From Adiantum capillus-veneris (lineage: Eukaryota; Streptophyta; Polypodiopsida; Polypodiales; Pteridaceae), in contig CM043966.1 in NCBI GenBank assembly GCA_014529385.2, positions 103,925,087 through 103,989,086 of the forward strand: a DNA stretch of 64,000 bases. The letters run 5' to 3'. Of the stretch, positions 33,835 to 46,444 are shown in pieces (position 1 is the stretch's first letter; each line of letters begins with the position of its first letter). Position numbers and translations under genes: made by a program. The notes under the pieces are model-generated. The model was given only the letters and a program-made list of their open reading frames with translations. It did not search any database and was not told the DNA's origin.

Positions 33835-36800
33835 TCAAGGTCTACCACTTATCCAAGCAAAGATCCATTTAGATATGGAAACCCAATTTTTCTTAATATA
33901 ATGATATAGAGTGGACAAGTGGTGAATCCTGAGACCAAGCCACTCATGCTACTAGGGATAATAGGTTGGACAAGTGGTGGACCTTGAATGTAAACCCCCC
34001 ATGCACAAAGTATCAGGGGTTTTGGGTATTTCAATGGACTCTAGCATCTTGGAAACATGGTGGAGCTTACTTCTCTCCATGTTTCAATGGAGTCTATCTT
34101 GGATAAATGGTGGAGCATCATTCTCTCCATGTTTCAATGGAGCCTACCTTGGACAAGTGGTGCACGTTTGTTTCTCTCTATGTTTGAACAGATTTAGCTT
34201 GGACAAGTGGTGGACCTTGGAACAAAATCCCCATGTAAAACATATCATGGACATTACAAGTGGTGAGAAAAAATACCATTCAATATATAACCTTATAGGT
34301 TGGAAAAGTGGTGGACCTTAACACCCAATTATTATTAATATAATGACATAGAGTGGACAAGTGGTGAATCTTGCGACCAAACCTACTAGGAAAAGTACGT
34401 TGGACAAGTGGTGGACCTTGAATGCAAACCCCCCATGTACAAAATATTACTCATGCTACTAGGAATAATTTGGTATTAAGGTCCATGTTTCAATGGAGCC
34501 TAGCTTGGAAAAGTGGTGGACCTTTGTTTCTCTCTATGTTTCAATAGAATTTTCTTGGACAAGTGGTGAACCTTGGAACAAAACCCCCATGTAAAGCATG
34601 TCATGGGCATTACAAGTGGTGAGAAAAAATACCATTCAAGGTATAACTTTATAGGCTGGACAAGTGGTGGACCTTAGCACCTAATTCCTCTTATTATAAT
34701 GACATATAGTGGAAAAGTGGTGAATTGTGAGACCAAACCTACTAGGGATAATAGGTTGGAGAAATGGTTGACCTTGAATGTAAATCACCCATGTACAAAA
34801 TATCATGGGTTTTGCGTATTTCAATGGAGCCTAGGATCTTGGAGACATGGTGGAACTTACTTCTCTCCATGTTTTAATGGAGCCTATCTAGGAGAAATGG
34901 TGGAGGTTCCTTCTCTCCATGTTTCAATGGAGCCTAGCTTGGACAAGTTGTGGACCTTTGTTTCTCTCTATGTTTGAATATGGTTAGCTTGGACAAGTGG
35001 TGGATCTTGGAATGAAACTCCCATGTAAAACATATCATGGGCATTTCAAGTGGCGAGAAAGGATACCATTTAAGATATAACCTTATAGGTTGGACAAGTG
35101 GTGGACCTTAACACAATAGAATGACATAGAGTGTACAAGTGGTGAATCTTGAAACCAAACCACTCATGCTACTAGGGATAATAGGTTAAACAAGTGGTGG
35201 GACTTGAAATAAAACCCCCTAGAGTGTTTCAATGGAGCCTAGCTTGGAAACATGGTAAAGCTTGCTTCTCTCCATGTTTCAATGCAGCCTATCTTGGATA
35301 AATGGTGCAGCATCATTCTCTCCATGTTTCAATGGAGCCTAGCTTGGACAAGTGGTGGACCTTTGTTTCTCTCTATGTTTGAATAGAGTTATCTTGAAAA
35401 AGTGGTGGACCTTGGAACAAAAACCCCATGTAAAACATATCATGGGCATTACAAGTGGTGAGAAAAAATACCATTCAATATATAACCTTATAGGTTGGAC
35501 AAGTGGTGGACCTTAACACCCAATTATTCTTAATATAATGACATAGAGTGGATAAGTGGTGAAATTGGGACCAAACCTACTAGGAAAATAGGTTGGACAA
35601 GTGGTGGACCTTGAATGTAAACGCCCCATGTACAAAATATCACTTATGCTACTAGAAATAATTTGGTATTAAGGTCCATGTTTCAATGCAGCCTAGCTTG
35701 GAAAAGTGGTGGACCTTTGTTTCTCTCTATGTTTCAATAGATTTATCTTGGACAAGTGGTGTAACTTGGAAAAAAACCCCCATGTAAATCATGTCATGGG
35801 CATTACAAGTGGTGAGAAAAAATACCATTCAAGCTATAACATTATAGGTTGGACAAGTGGTGGACCTTAACACCTAATTCCTCTTAATATAATGACATAG
35901 AGTGGACAAGTGGTGAATCATGAGACCAAACGTACTAGGGATAATAGGTTGGACAAGTGGTGAACCTTGAATGTAAACCCCCCATGTACAAAAAATTATG
36001 GGTATTGGGTATTTCAATGGAGCCTAGCAACTTGGAGGCATGGTGGAGCTTATTTCTCTCCATGTTTCAATGGAGCCTATCTAGGAGAAACAGTGGAGGT
36101 TCCTTCTCTCCATGTTTCAATGAGCCTAGCTTGGACAAGTGGTGGACCTTTATTTCTCTATATGTTTTAATAGAGTTAGCTTGGACAAGTGGTGGACCTT
36201 GGAATGAAACCCCCATGTAAAACATATCATGGGCATTTCAAGTGGTGAGAAAGGATACTATTTAAAATATAACCTTATAGGCTGGACAAGTGGTGGACTT
36301 TAACACATATTTCTTCTTCATATAATGACATAGAGTGTACAAGTGGTGAATCTTGAGACCAAACCACTCTTGCTACTAGGGATAATAGGTTGGACAAGTG
36401 GTGGACCTTGAATGTAAACCCCTCATGTACAAAATTATGGGTTTAGGGTATTTCAATGGAGCCTAGCTTGGAGACATGGTGGAGATTACTTCTCTCAATG
36501 TTTCAATGGAACCTATCTTGGAGAAATGGTGGATCATCCTTCTCTCCATGTTTCAATGGAGCCTATCTTGGACAAGTGGTGGACCTTTGCTTCTCTCTAT
36601 GTTTTAATGGAGTTAGCTTGGACAAGTGGTGGGTCTTGGAACAAAACCCCTTTGTAAAACATAGCATGGACATTACAAGTGATGAGGAAAAATATCATTC
36701 AAGATATAACCTTATAGGTTGGAAAAGTGGTGATGGACCTTGAAAAGTGGTGAAGGATACCATTTAAGATATACCCTTATAGGTTGGACAAGTGGTGGAC

Positions 36801-37745
36801 CTTAACACCCAGTTATTCTTAATATAATGACATAGAGTGGATAAGTGGTGAATCTTAAGACCAAATCACTCATGCTACTAGGTATAATACGTTAGAGAAG
36901 TGGTAGACCTTGAATTTAAACACCCCATGTACAAAATATCATGGTTTTAGGGTGTTTCAATAAAGCCTAGAATCTCGGAGACATGGTAGATCTTGATTCT
37001 TTCCATGTTTGAATGGCACCTATCTTGGAAAAATGATGGAGGTTACTTCTCTCCATACTTCAACGGAGCCTAGCTTTGACAAGCGGTGAACCTTTGCTTC
37101 TCTCTATGTTTGAATAGAGTTAGCTTGGACAAGTGGTGGACCTTTGCTTCTCTCTATGTTTGAATAGAGTTAGCTTGGACAAGTGGTGGACCTTGGAATG
37201 AAACCCCCGTGTAAAACATATCATGGACATTTCAAGTAGTGAGAAAGGATACCATTTAAGATATAACCTTATAGGTTGGACAAGTGGTGGACCTTAATAC
37301 ATAGTTCTTCTTAATATAATGACATAGAGTGTACAAGTGGTGTATCTTGAGACCAAACCACTCGTGCTACTAGGGATCCTAGCTTGGACAAGTGGTGGAC
37401 CTTGGAAAAAAGTCCCCCTATACAACATAGATGAGTTTTTTCATGTTTTAATGGAAGAGAGATTCGACAAATGGTGGAGCTTGCTTATCTCCATGTGGAT
37501 TTTAGAACTAGCTTGGACAAGTGGTGGAGCTTTGCTTTTTTACTCTTCATAATACAATGATGTATAGGTTGGTTACATGGTGAATCTTAAGGCCAAACCT
37601 CCCATCTTACTAGAGATGATAGGTGGACAAGTGGTCAACCTTCTATCATTTCTCCATGCCTATAATTAGACAATTAGTAGAACTAGCATCTTTCTATGTT
37701 GTCTAGAGCTGAGCTTGGACAAGTAGTGGACCTTGCTACTCTCTT
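33835..37745 (+). repeat. Tandem higher-order array, left arm (plus orientation)
   Basis: About eight units of roughly 350-440 bp, each a string of about 54-bp monomers: ttggacaagtggtggacctt, gagtggacaagtggtgaatc, cttggagacatggtggagct and others in fixed order. The marker gaatgtaaaccccccatgta recurs with variants at about 33980, 34420, 34770, 35600, 35960 and 36400. The units are the reverse complement of those at 46.4-57.2 kb, so the two arrays form inverted arms. Confidence 0.88.
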
Positions 37746-38524
37746 CCCTTGGATTATTAGTTTGAAGACTCATTATATATACTTGCTTAGATCTATATAA
37801 TTACTCATTAGTTAGGTTACAAGTGGGTATGTAATTTGTTAGCCTCAAGGGACTTTGAATATTGAATAGTAAGAAAGTCAAGTGCTGGTTTGAAGATCTT
37901 TTGCTTATCTAAACTAGACTCTAACTCAATAATAAGTTTCATAAGTTCCACGAATTGTCCTATCTAGGCTCCAAAAGAGTCTTAATTGGTTTGTGCTAGA
38001 TTCTAACTTCCTTGATGGGGTAGAATCCTAGAAAAATGAGGCACTATAAGTTTTACCTTAGCTCAAATGGATTTTTCACTTAAACTCGACTGCAATTTGG
38101 CTATCTAGTCTTTGTCTCGATGGAGTTTAACACTAGATACATAGTAGTGATATTTAAGCTTCATGTCTCTTCACTTGATCGAGATATGAGACCATACTTT
38201 CAAGGTCACCACTTGTCTTACCTAAAGACCAATGTGAGACATGGGAGCAAGAAAGCCATCCGATATTGTTTTAAGGACTATTACATAGGCAATCAATAAC
38301 TTAAGTAAAGCAAAAAGACTTGGATCTTTCACAATTAATAACTTAAGTAAAGCCAAAAAGACTTGGATCTTTGACAGTTTTTTTCAAACTAAAAAAGCAC
38401 AATCTCATGCTAACAAAACTATAAATCACAATTGAAAGGTTTGAACAAGAAAAAGATCAACAATCTTAATAAGAAGGATACTTTTCATTTCATTTGATGA
38501 TTACAAACTAAAATAAAGTCTCTC

Positions 38525-38632
38525 AAGAAATTGATAAACAAAAAATGTAGGTGACTGCTTCATTATTTTGAGCAAAAATATCAAAATCTCTATTGATTGA
38601 GCTCCATCTAGTAGTATCCTTTGTAAGATCCT
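38525..38632 (-). other. Possible short exon or 3' UTR exon
   Basis: A good acceptor (TATTCCTTCTTGCAG) precedes the frame DLTKDTTRWSSINRDFDIF, which ends at about 38525. The FCP1-like frame upstream already stops at 38725, just before a donor-like AAG|GTACTA, so this may be an untranslated exon or part of an alternative transcript. Product unknown. Confidence 0.3.
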
Positions 38633-38724
38633 GCAAGAAGGAATAAAAAGAAAGATTTGTTAGATACCATGCACATGAGTGTTCAAGCATGTGTATCAAG
38701 AATATATGACATGTCACTAGTACC

Positions 38725-39922
38725 TTAGGGTTGCTTTCTATCCAGCCTTAGAAGATTGTTCTCAGCTTTCACCTTATTTATATAAGCCTTTGCTGTGGTT
38801 GCCTTCAAAACTCCTTTTGTGTTACAACCCAATTGCCTAGCTAAAGTGGTCAATTGTGACGCCTTCATGCTTTCAATGGGTGTACGCTCCTTTGCCAAGA
38901 TCTCTTGTATTTGGGCTCTTCTCATTTCATTGTGGTGGCTTGTGTCACTTGCATCTTCAATGATAGTTTCATCTCTGTCACCTTTTGCAGGTGGTATTCT
39001 TCTTGTAAAGAACACCTTAGCTGACCAAACATCATTTTTCTGCTTCCAATACTCCATGATTTGTTTGTATTCACTATCATTTGTCACTATAGGTTGTCCA
39101 TAACGATTAGAAGCAATTAAATCACGCACATCCCTTCTCTCATCAAGCTGAATCAAGTATGGCAGTAGCTCCTCCAAGAGCATATTGTCAACATCTTCTC
39201 AGCATCAAATTGTGGTGGAAAAATGCAATTGTTTGCTGGTGAAATACATCCCTTGTAAGGAGAGTCATCAATAAGCACTGTTCTTTGTGGATCACATTCA
39301 AACCCCATGGCAATTTTGGCTAGAGGCTTGAACATTGCCTCAACGTTTGGATTGTCGGGTCTAAACAATTTTTGAGTTTGAGCGGTGTAGCAAACATCTT
39401 GCGACCAAATTGCAAAGAAAGGCAATGTATCCTCAGCTAAGTTGTTTAGTGCTGCAAGGATTTGATACACATTATTCCTAGTAGCTGTCGACCAAATTGC
39501 AACATTAAACCTTTGTAAAATAGTCTTCAAGAATTGGATGCAACCTGGCCTGAGTATAATATATCTTTTTGAATCCATTTGCACTGAGTTGTGGTGTGAG
39601 GATGGTTGAGGGGAACGTTTCAACAATAGACCATTTAAATCCAATATAATTGTAAGCATGGATTTCTCAACATCTACGCTACATGACGTAGTACCAATTG
39701 GCAATAGCTCGTGAGTGGACTTTTCAGTCTCTTTTGATGTATGTTGCATTTTTGAAGCATCGATTTCTTGGTTCTCATTATTGGAAGCTTGCTCAAGTTG
39801 CACAACACTAGACTCTAGTATAGAAATATCATCCATCTTGGGCACTTTAGAAACCATAGAATCTATGGATTCTATAGTTGTTGACTGAACCATAGGAGCA
39901 TTATCCATCCCAGTTTGTGAAT
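38725..39922 (-). CDS. FCP1-like phosphatase, variant motif DLNGL, with SAP-like tail
   Basis: Acceptor GTTTTCTTAG at 39923; first ATG at 39907 (MDNAPMVQS). Acidic N-terminal region of about 90 residues, then TIILDLNGLLLKR (Asp 39641-39639, Asn 39635-39633), RPGCIQFLKTIL, FNVAIWSTATRNNVYQ and TVLIDDSPYKGC. These are FCP1/SCP motifs I, II and IV. The second catalytic Asp is Asn, so it may bind but not dephosphorylate. After the domain come a charged region and ASQLTTLARQLGCNTKGVLK, which resembles a SAP-type DNA-binding helix pair. A single-base frame change near 39183 (EKMLT to MLLEELLPYL) interrupts the reading; it may be a sequencing error or a real lesion. Stop at 38725. Confidence 0.65.
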
Positions 39923-40564
39923 CTAAGAAAACACACACACAAATGGTATCTCAAAACCACTAGAATTTTATTCACCATATTTATATGTAGAACTCCTAGT
40001 AAGAAATTTATTTAAGGTAAAGTCGTTGTTAGAATCCTTGCAACCATTTTCAGCATTCGTACACCAAACACCACTTGTCTAAAATACAATCTACTAACTC
40101 AACATTTTCCATCCTACACTTTATTAAAGATGAGTACTTAAAGTGAAAACTAAAAGCCACCCTTGTTGAGGAAACATGGATACAAGGTCCACCAAATGTC
40201 CAACCTAGACTACAAGAAAATAATTAGAGATTTGGCTTAGATTTGGATTCAAAGGCCACCACTTATTCAAGTAAGATAACTCCACTTGTTTAAGACAGTA
40301 ATGTTTGAAGCCCCACCACTTGTCCAACCTAGACATTGATTAAATTTTGGTAAGATTTATCACAAATCTAGAGTAGAATCAAGATTCTATGGCCAAGGTA
40401 GTCAAATATGTTAGACAACACACAAAGCATAAGAGCACTCTAGATTCTCGTTGAGCATAAACTAAACAATAATCAAATGTTATATTTACTTGAGATTTCA
40501 TCCATGAAAAATGAAAATGATGCATGTACTTGAGATTTCCATCCATGTACAATACTTTACAATG

Positions 40565-41121
40565 TCAAGTAAAGTTATAGTCAGCAAACAACTCTTCTCC
40601 TGCTTCAACTTGACAAATAGTCTCAATGCATACATGGCCATATTCTTCTGACTTGATGTGTGAAGAGGTGCATTTATGCCAAGGTGGAAAATTTGGATCA
40701 AATGTATAGCGTACGTTGGGACAGACATTTGTACTGTGAGAACTATTTATATAGCCCGACACGTTTCCTTCTTCTACACAACCAATAATGTATGATTGAT
40801 CTTCCTCTTCTTCTATGTTTGGATCCTCTAGAAGAGAATATTTATAAGCTCTTGGAAATATTTTGCATATCTTTTTCCAGTCTTGAAATCTATACTTATG
40901 CCCTCCATAGTTTAGAATAGTCAAACCACTTTCCAGGGTAGTATGCACAAATAGCCCATAACCAGCTCCTTCAATACATGAAAGTCGCACTTCAAAATCC
41001 ACACCGTTAATATGGAAAATTACATCTTTGGGAATAGGAAAAGTTGGTGTCCCAAAAGGATCTTCATGCCAATCATAGTGTGAAATACATCTAGTTTTTA
41101 TATCACTTAACTCCTTTGTGT
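40565..41121 (-). CDS. SET-domain terminal exon (exon c of the DGQHR/SET gene)
   Basis: Acceptor TTTTTGCAG at 41122. The phase matches the donor of exon b (GACAC|GTATGT), giving METHTKELSDIK across the junction. The SET domain runs from about 41000: CIEGAGYGLFVHTTLESG (N-terminal SET strand), SGYINSSHSTNVCPNVRY (the N-H-S-C-x-P-N-like pseudoknot block) and EAGEELFADYNFT with the expected D-Y. SET domains transfer methyl groups from SAM to lysine, usually on histones. The canonical NHSC is replaced by SSHSTNVCPN, so activity is uncertain. The stop follows directly, leaving no post-SET cysteines. Confidence 0.75.
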
Positions 41122-41928
41122 CTGCAAAAAGAAGAAAATATTATGCATAAAATAATGACAATATCAAAGAAAGATATCATTATTTTATAGTCCAATAGGT
41201 CCATTGTATGGAAGACTTAGAGTGCCTCTTACATGGTGCCTCCAAGGTTTCCAAAAAATAAAATCATTGGAAAAAAAAGGCCACTGTGTCTCCAATCTAT
41301 TGCCCATTTGAAGCATAGAGAGAACCAAGGTCCACCACTTGTCCAAGCTAGACATGGAGCATTGACACAAGATCCAACACTTATCCAAGAACCCTATAGT
41401 ATATGTGGTAACATGGGATGCATTGATGCAACAAAAGTAGTCTAGCCTCCTCATCCATCTCTTTTTTCTTGTAGCCTAGAGGGATTAGTTTCAAGGTCTA
41501 TCACTAGTCAAAAACTACACATAGAACATTGATACAAGGTTCCACCACATGTGAAACCTATCATCTCTAGTAGCATGGATGGTTTGATATCAAGGTTCAT
41601 TGCGTGTCCTACCTATACTCTATTGTAGCATATAGATTCTGGTTTGGTGGTACTACACTTGTCCAAACTTGGCTTGTTGTTGATATCTGGAGGTAATCAA
41701 GGATCCTCCACTTATCCAAGTTAGGCATATAAAACAATTGCAAGGTCCACCATGTGTACAACATATGATTGATTATAGCATGCATGGTCTTATTTCATGG
41801 GCAACCATCTTCTCTCCAACATGTGTCCAACCTCGGCTCCATTGAAGCATGGAGATAAGCAAGCTCCACCACTTATCAAAGCTATTATTTTCTCCCAGTG
41901 CTTTCAAAACCCATAATACGTTGTACAT

Positions 41929-41948
41929 GGGGGGGGGGGGGGGGGGGG
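41929..41948. repeat. 20-G homopolymer inside the array
   Basis: Twenty consecutive G where the repeat consensus has four to six (tacatgggggttt). Expanded G tract, potential G-quadruplex, and a likely place for assembly error. Confidence 0.9.
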
Positions 41949-43725
41949 ATTCTTGTTTCAAGGTCCACCACTTGGCTAAGATTGGATCCATTGAAACATA
42001 AAGAGAAGCAAGCTCTACCATTTGTCCAAGCTAGGAGCCATTGAAACATGAAAACCCCATAATATGTTGTATACGGGGGGTGTTTTTCAAGGTCTACCAC
42101 TTGTCTAAGCTATGGTCCATTGGAACATGGAGAGAAGCAAATCTCCACCACTTTTCTAAGCTAGGATCCATTGAAACATGGAGAGAAGCAAGCTCCATTG
42201 TTTGTCTAAGCTAGGCTCCATTGGAACATGGAGAAAACAAGCTCCACCACTTGCCTATTATTGCATAGAGATTCTGGTTTGAAGGTCCACCACTTGTCCA
42301 ACCTTGCCTTCATGTATGGAGATAATCAAGAGTGCAATGCTTCTCTAAGCTAGGGACATAAAAGAGTTTCAAGGTCCACTACATATACGATCTATGATGG
42401 GTTGTAGCATGGGAGGTTTCATTTTAAGGTTGACCACTTCTCCAGCTCCGCTTGTCCAACCTCAGATCCATTGAAGAATGGAGAATAAAGGTGTACCAAC
42501 TCTCCAAAATAGGCAAGACAATCTCTATAAAACCCATGAATTGTTAATATATGCTATGCTGTGGAGTTTTGTTTGAAGTTCCACTCCTTATCCAAGCTAC
42601 AATCCATTGAAGCATGGAACTAAGTAAGATATATCTCTAGTCCAAGATAGGATCCATTGAAACATAGAGAGAATCAAGGTCCACCACTTGTCCAAGCTAT
42701 GCATGGGTAATTGATATAAGGACCACTACGTTTTCACCTATACTATGCTCTATCATGGATGGTTTCATATCCCACCAATTTTCCAACCTATTTAGTAGGT
42801 TGTATTATGGGGGTTTGGTTTCAAGGTACTTCACTTGTCTAAGGTGGGTTCCATTGAACCATGGAGAGAAACTATGTCTACCACTTGTCCGAAATATGCT
42901 CCTTTAAAACATAAAAACAAGGTCCACCACTTGTCCAAGCTAAAGTTTCTCTCCATTGAAGCATGGAGAGAAACAAGGTCTACCACCTGTCCAAAATATG
43001 CTCCATTGAAACATAAAAGCAAGGTCCACCACTTGTCCAAGCTAATATAACAAATGGGTGTTGGTTACAAGGTGTACCACACTTGTCTAAACTAGTCTTC
43101 ATGCAAGGTCTACCACATGTCCAAGCTATATGAGCTTGTTTTGAAGGTCTACCACACCTCTTGAAATTAGGATCCATGTAAGGTCCACCTTTTGTCAAGC
43201 TATGCATTTAATGAGTACTAAAACTAAGTAAATTGCAGTACTTAAATACCTTTCCAAGCTCATTAAGATTTTGGTCTCTAAGGCCGGCCACCACCACATG
43301 TCTAATCTATGCTCTAATTGATTACTTATGCTAGTTCTCAAAGTCCAAACATAAGCTCCCTTCTAGCAAGGTTAGTTTAAATTTAGGCTCGAGCACCTGT
43401 CTAAGCTAGGTTCAATTTATGAAGCATCACCATTTAACCATGCTACGATCTAATGTATCATATCAAGGGGGTATTGATAAAAGGTCCAAAACTTATTGAG
43501 TTCAAGCTCTTAAGTAATTAAGTCTTTGTGAGTATTAAATGTTATAGTTTTAGTCTACAGATCCACCATTCAAAAACTCAAGTAATTTACTATTTACATT
43601 CAAACCTTGAATGCTTGAGATAAAAAATACAAACTCAATCAATACTATATAAAGCAAAATCTAACATTAAGAGTATCAAATCAGTAACAAGAAACACTAA
43701 CATGCACAAGAAACTCAAAACATAC

Positions 43726-45106
43726 GTGTCTCCATTTCCAAAAAGTCCTCCATTGACAGAGGATGGTGTTGTTGTTGTTCTTCTTCTCTTTGTGGAGAGC
43801 ACTCCTCTGTAACAGGCACAATGTCGCCTGATTGCGAAGTGGATTGTTGAAGTCCAGCCCATTTTTCTATATCTTCATGAGACTTAACAAAGTCTAGCAG
43901 CATGGTCTCCACGCTTTTTGCCTCCTCCACACTATCAATTAAGCAGATAACTTCTTTTTTCTGTTGTATTCCTTCTTGTGCAACCAAGGAGCCATCACCA
44001 AAAACATCAACAAGCTTGCGGTCTTCAAAACAATATGTACGAATGTAGTGCTTGACCAAAGCTCTTTTTTTGGCCTCCAAATATTGCAAATCTGACATAT
44101 CGTTATCTGCTACTTGAAGAAGAGAACAATCAATTGGCATGGGATGTTCCTCTAATCTTCTTCTCAGGTCTTCAAATGCATTGCCTTGTCCCAAGAAGGC
44201 AATAACTGTTAGGAATTGAATTGCTCCTTTGCAAGGAGCTGATGGAAAGTGATGCAATGCACCACAACAATGGTAGCTCAAATTATCTCCCATGGCGTGA
44301 AAGGCACATTGCAATTTTGTGAAGTTAGTGAAATCCACAAATGCAAGAAAGACAAATCCAGGATCTGTTGACCCTCCAGCAATAGCCAAGATCCCATCCA
44401 AAGCATTGTTAAATGTCTCCTCACTCCACTTCAAATTGCCTCCAACGTTTTTTGTCATATCTAAAACACATAAGCCAATAGGCACTTTATTATTGAAGTG
44501 GCGCATCAAGTAGAGATTGCCTTCCATTTGTAGGCTCACCACATAGATTGACCATGGCAAATCTCTAGGCTCAGTTTTCTCCTTTTGAAGGTGAATTGCC
44601 CATTGCATGTATTTTATTGCTCCATCTGGAAAAGCCATTTTCTTTGTTCCACGCGTCAAACTAGATCTGATCCATTCCTCGCATAGCATTAAAATTGTTT
44701 TATAAACAACATCATTGATGTTATACATTTTGACCACCTCCTCCCAGTCTTTACATGGTGAAGACTCATTCAAATTGTTGAAGCCTTCAAGAAGTGCATC
44801 TTGAATCAATTTGTCTTGCTTCAACTGCTTGATTCGATCATACATGTCAGTTGCATCACCATCCTTTGCACTCTTTGACAGTAAAATCTTCTCATCTCTA
44901 ATCTCTTCTTGAATAGTCTTTACCTCTGATTCCTCAAGGCCACAAAGGTATCTAAATACAGTTGTTGGGGGTTTCTTATTCTCCTCTTCTAGATTTTCAA
45001 TGATTTCTATCCAGCAATCATAAACTAAATCAGAGTACGTGACCATGTGTGCCTGTTTAGCAATCCAACTTGCTGCTGCACTCATTCTTGCCAATCGAAG
45101 AAAAGC
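43726..45106 (-). CDS. Large unknown central exon (exon b of the DGQHR/SET gene)
   Basis: Acceptor CTATTTCTTTTTAG at 45107 and donor GTATGT at 43725. The 1381-bp exon is open throughout and joins exon a in phase 0 (SRAGWD to AFLRLARMSAAAS). The residues are mostly helical and charged, with stretches such as LEESEVKTIQEEIRDEKILL and VFLAFVDFTNFTKLQCAF, the latter followed by CCGALHHFPSAPCKGAIQFL. The C-terminal part is acidic/Gln-rich with a QQQQHH run. No catalytic motif recognised. It separates the DGQHR-like part from the SET domain. Long uninterrupted coding capacity argues for a real or recently active gene. Confidence 0.75.
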
Positions 45107-45190
45107 CTAAAAAGAAATAGAGAAATAATTAAACTATTGAGCAAGATTTGTTAATTAAACACTATCAAAAAGACAAAGAAAATAACTTAC

Positions 45191-46381
45191 ATCCCATCCG
45201 GCACGAGATGCATGTCCCTCTGCAATTCCACTTGCTGCCTTTGGTGGTCGTCCTGAGAAGATCCATTGACTCCGTAAATGTCTCAATATTTGGCTGTAAG
45301 GTTGCTTGACATACAATGCCTGAGCCTCCTCATTTGCAATGGCAGATATAGCAGTTGCAACAAATGGAGGAGCATTCACAACAATGCGAGCCTTTCTAAA
45401 TTTATACACGCTAATCAGTCTTTCAAAGATCTCTTTGTTGTTTTGTTCATTGTGAAGCAAAACTTTTGCAGCATAGATTGAATGCTGCCCATCAAGAATC
45501 CAATAATGATAATCTTTAATTTTTTGCTCCTCTACCTCTTCTACTGCCAAAGGAGTCCCCTTCTTTGATTTTGCATTTCGAACAGGCATCAAATATGCAC
45601 ATGCTGCAGGCTTGGTCGTACTCCGTGAAAATCCAAATAACACACTTTCAGCGTGTTTTTTATCCATAATACGTGCATTATAGTGATCAGGAGCAAGCCA
45701 ACAATTTTGAATAGGGATATCAAATTCCCTATATTGGAAAGGAAAATAATTTATGTACTTATTCATTCCACCTGTATCTTTTTCTTGTCCTTTCATGGCC
45801 TCAGCTTCTAAAACATTGGATCCACAATTCTCATCTTTGACATTGAACCCTCTGTTGATGAGGATGCCAAAGATGCCTTGTCTACATCCAAAATGGAACT
45901 AGTTCGCTTAGCTTCTACTTTCTGCACTTTTGCTTGCTTCTTTGTGGATGGTGGTCGTGAAGCTTTCACCTTTTTTCGTTGTAGTGTGGCAATGATGGAG
46001 CTTTGAAGTTGATCTGCTGTGATATTTGGATTTGATTCTGCAAACTTCCATCCTCGAGAAAACATTGTCTCTTCTTTGTTTCTAGACATGCGCTCCAATG
46101 CATATGCTCCTGGAGATAGTTGAAATTCTAGATTCATTGGAACTAGAATGTCAATGCATTCCACCTCTGGATGACTATCAACTACAGAGACAGATGCTTC
46201 CACAACTTGTCCAACATCTTCAAACAAGCTGTCATTCTCCTTTTTGGCAATAAATAGATGCACCTTATGAAATTGTGCACCCTCTATACCATGTATGTCC
46301 AAATACCATTTCCTAAGATCATTGCAAGTATAGTCAACTGAGACAGCAACCCTTGCAACCTGTTTTTTGGAGCCATCTTTC
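45191..46381 (-). CDS. DGQHR-like exon (exon a of the DGQHR/SET gene)
   Basis: Acceptor TTTTGTTTCAG at 46382; donor GGGAT|GTAAGT at 45190; an 84-bp intron follows. The frame from 46381 reads DGSKKQVARVAVSVDYTCND and so on, with a basic stretch of about 40 residues (KKVKASRPPSTKKQAKVQKV). A +1 frame change near 45850 leads to NCGSNVLEAEAMKGQE. The second half holds YHYWILDGQHSIYAAK, close to the DGQHR signature of ParB/DndB-like proteins that act on DNA. That family link is inferred from one motif. The exon begins inside a codon, so an upstream exon should lie to the right, beyond the 46.4-57.2 kb array. The frame change may be a sequencing error. Confidence 0.65.
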
Positions 46382-46444
46382 CTGAAACAAAAAAAACCAA
46401 ATGTTATTTTAACATATACTTTTTTGTAATGGATTAAGTTTGTG

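Larger units (their letters stand above)
40190..43270 (-). repeat. Diverged tandem array in SET-gene intron and downstream spacer
   Basis: aaggtccaccacttgtccaa monomers in minus orientation, sparse at 40190-40340 and denser at 41320-43270, interrupted by the SET exon. The 2.6-kb intron 43725-41122 consists largely of them. Copies differ more from each other than those at 46-57 kb. Confidence 0.8.

Noticed and set aside
38725-41121. SET exon and FCP1-like exon as one protein
   Set aside because: The SET frame stops at 40565 directly after the terminal motif, with no donor before it, so a fusion is not supported.
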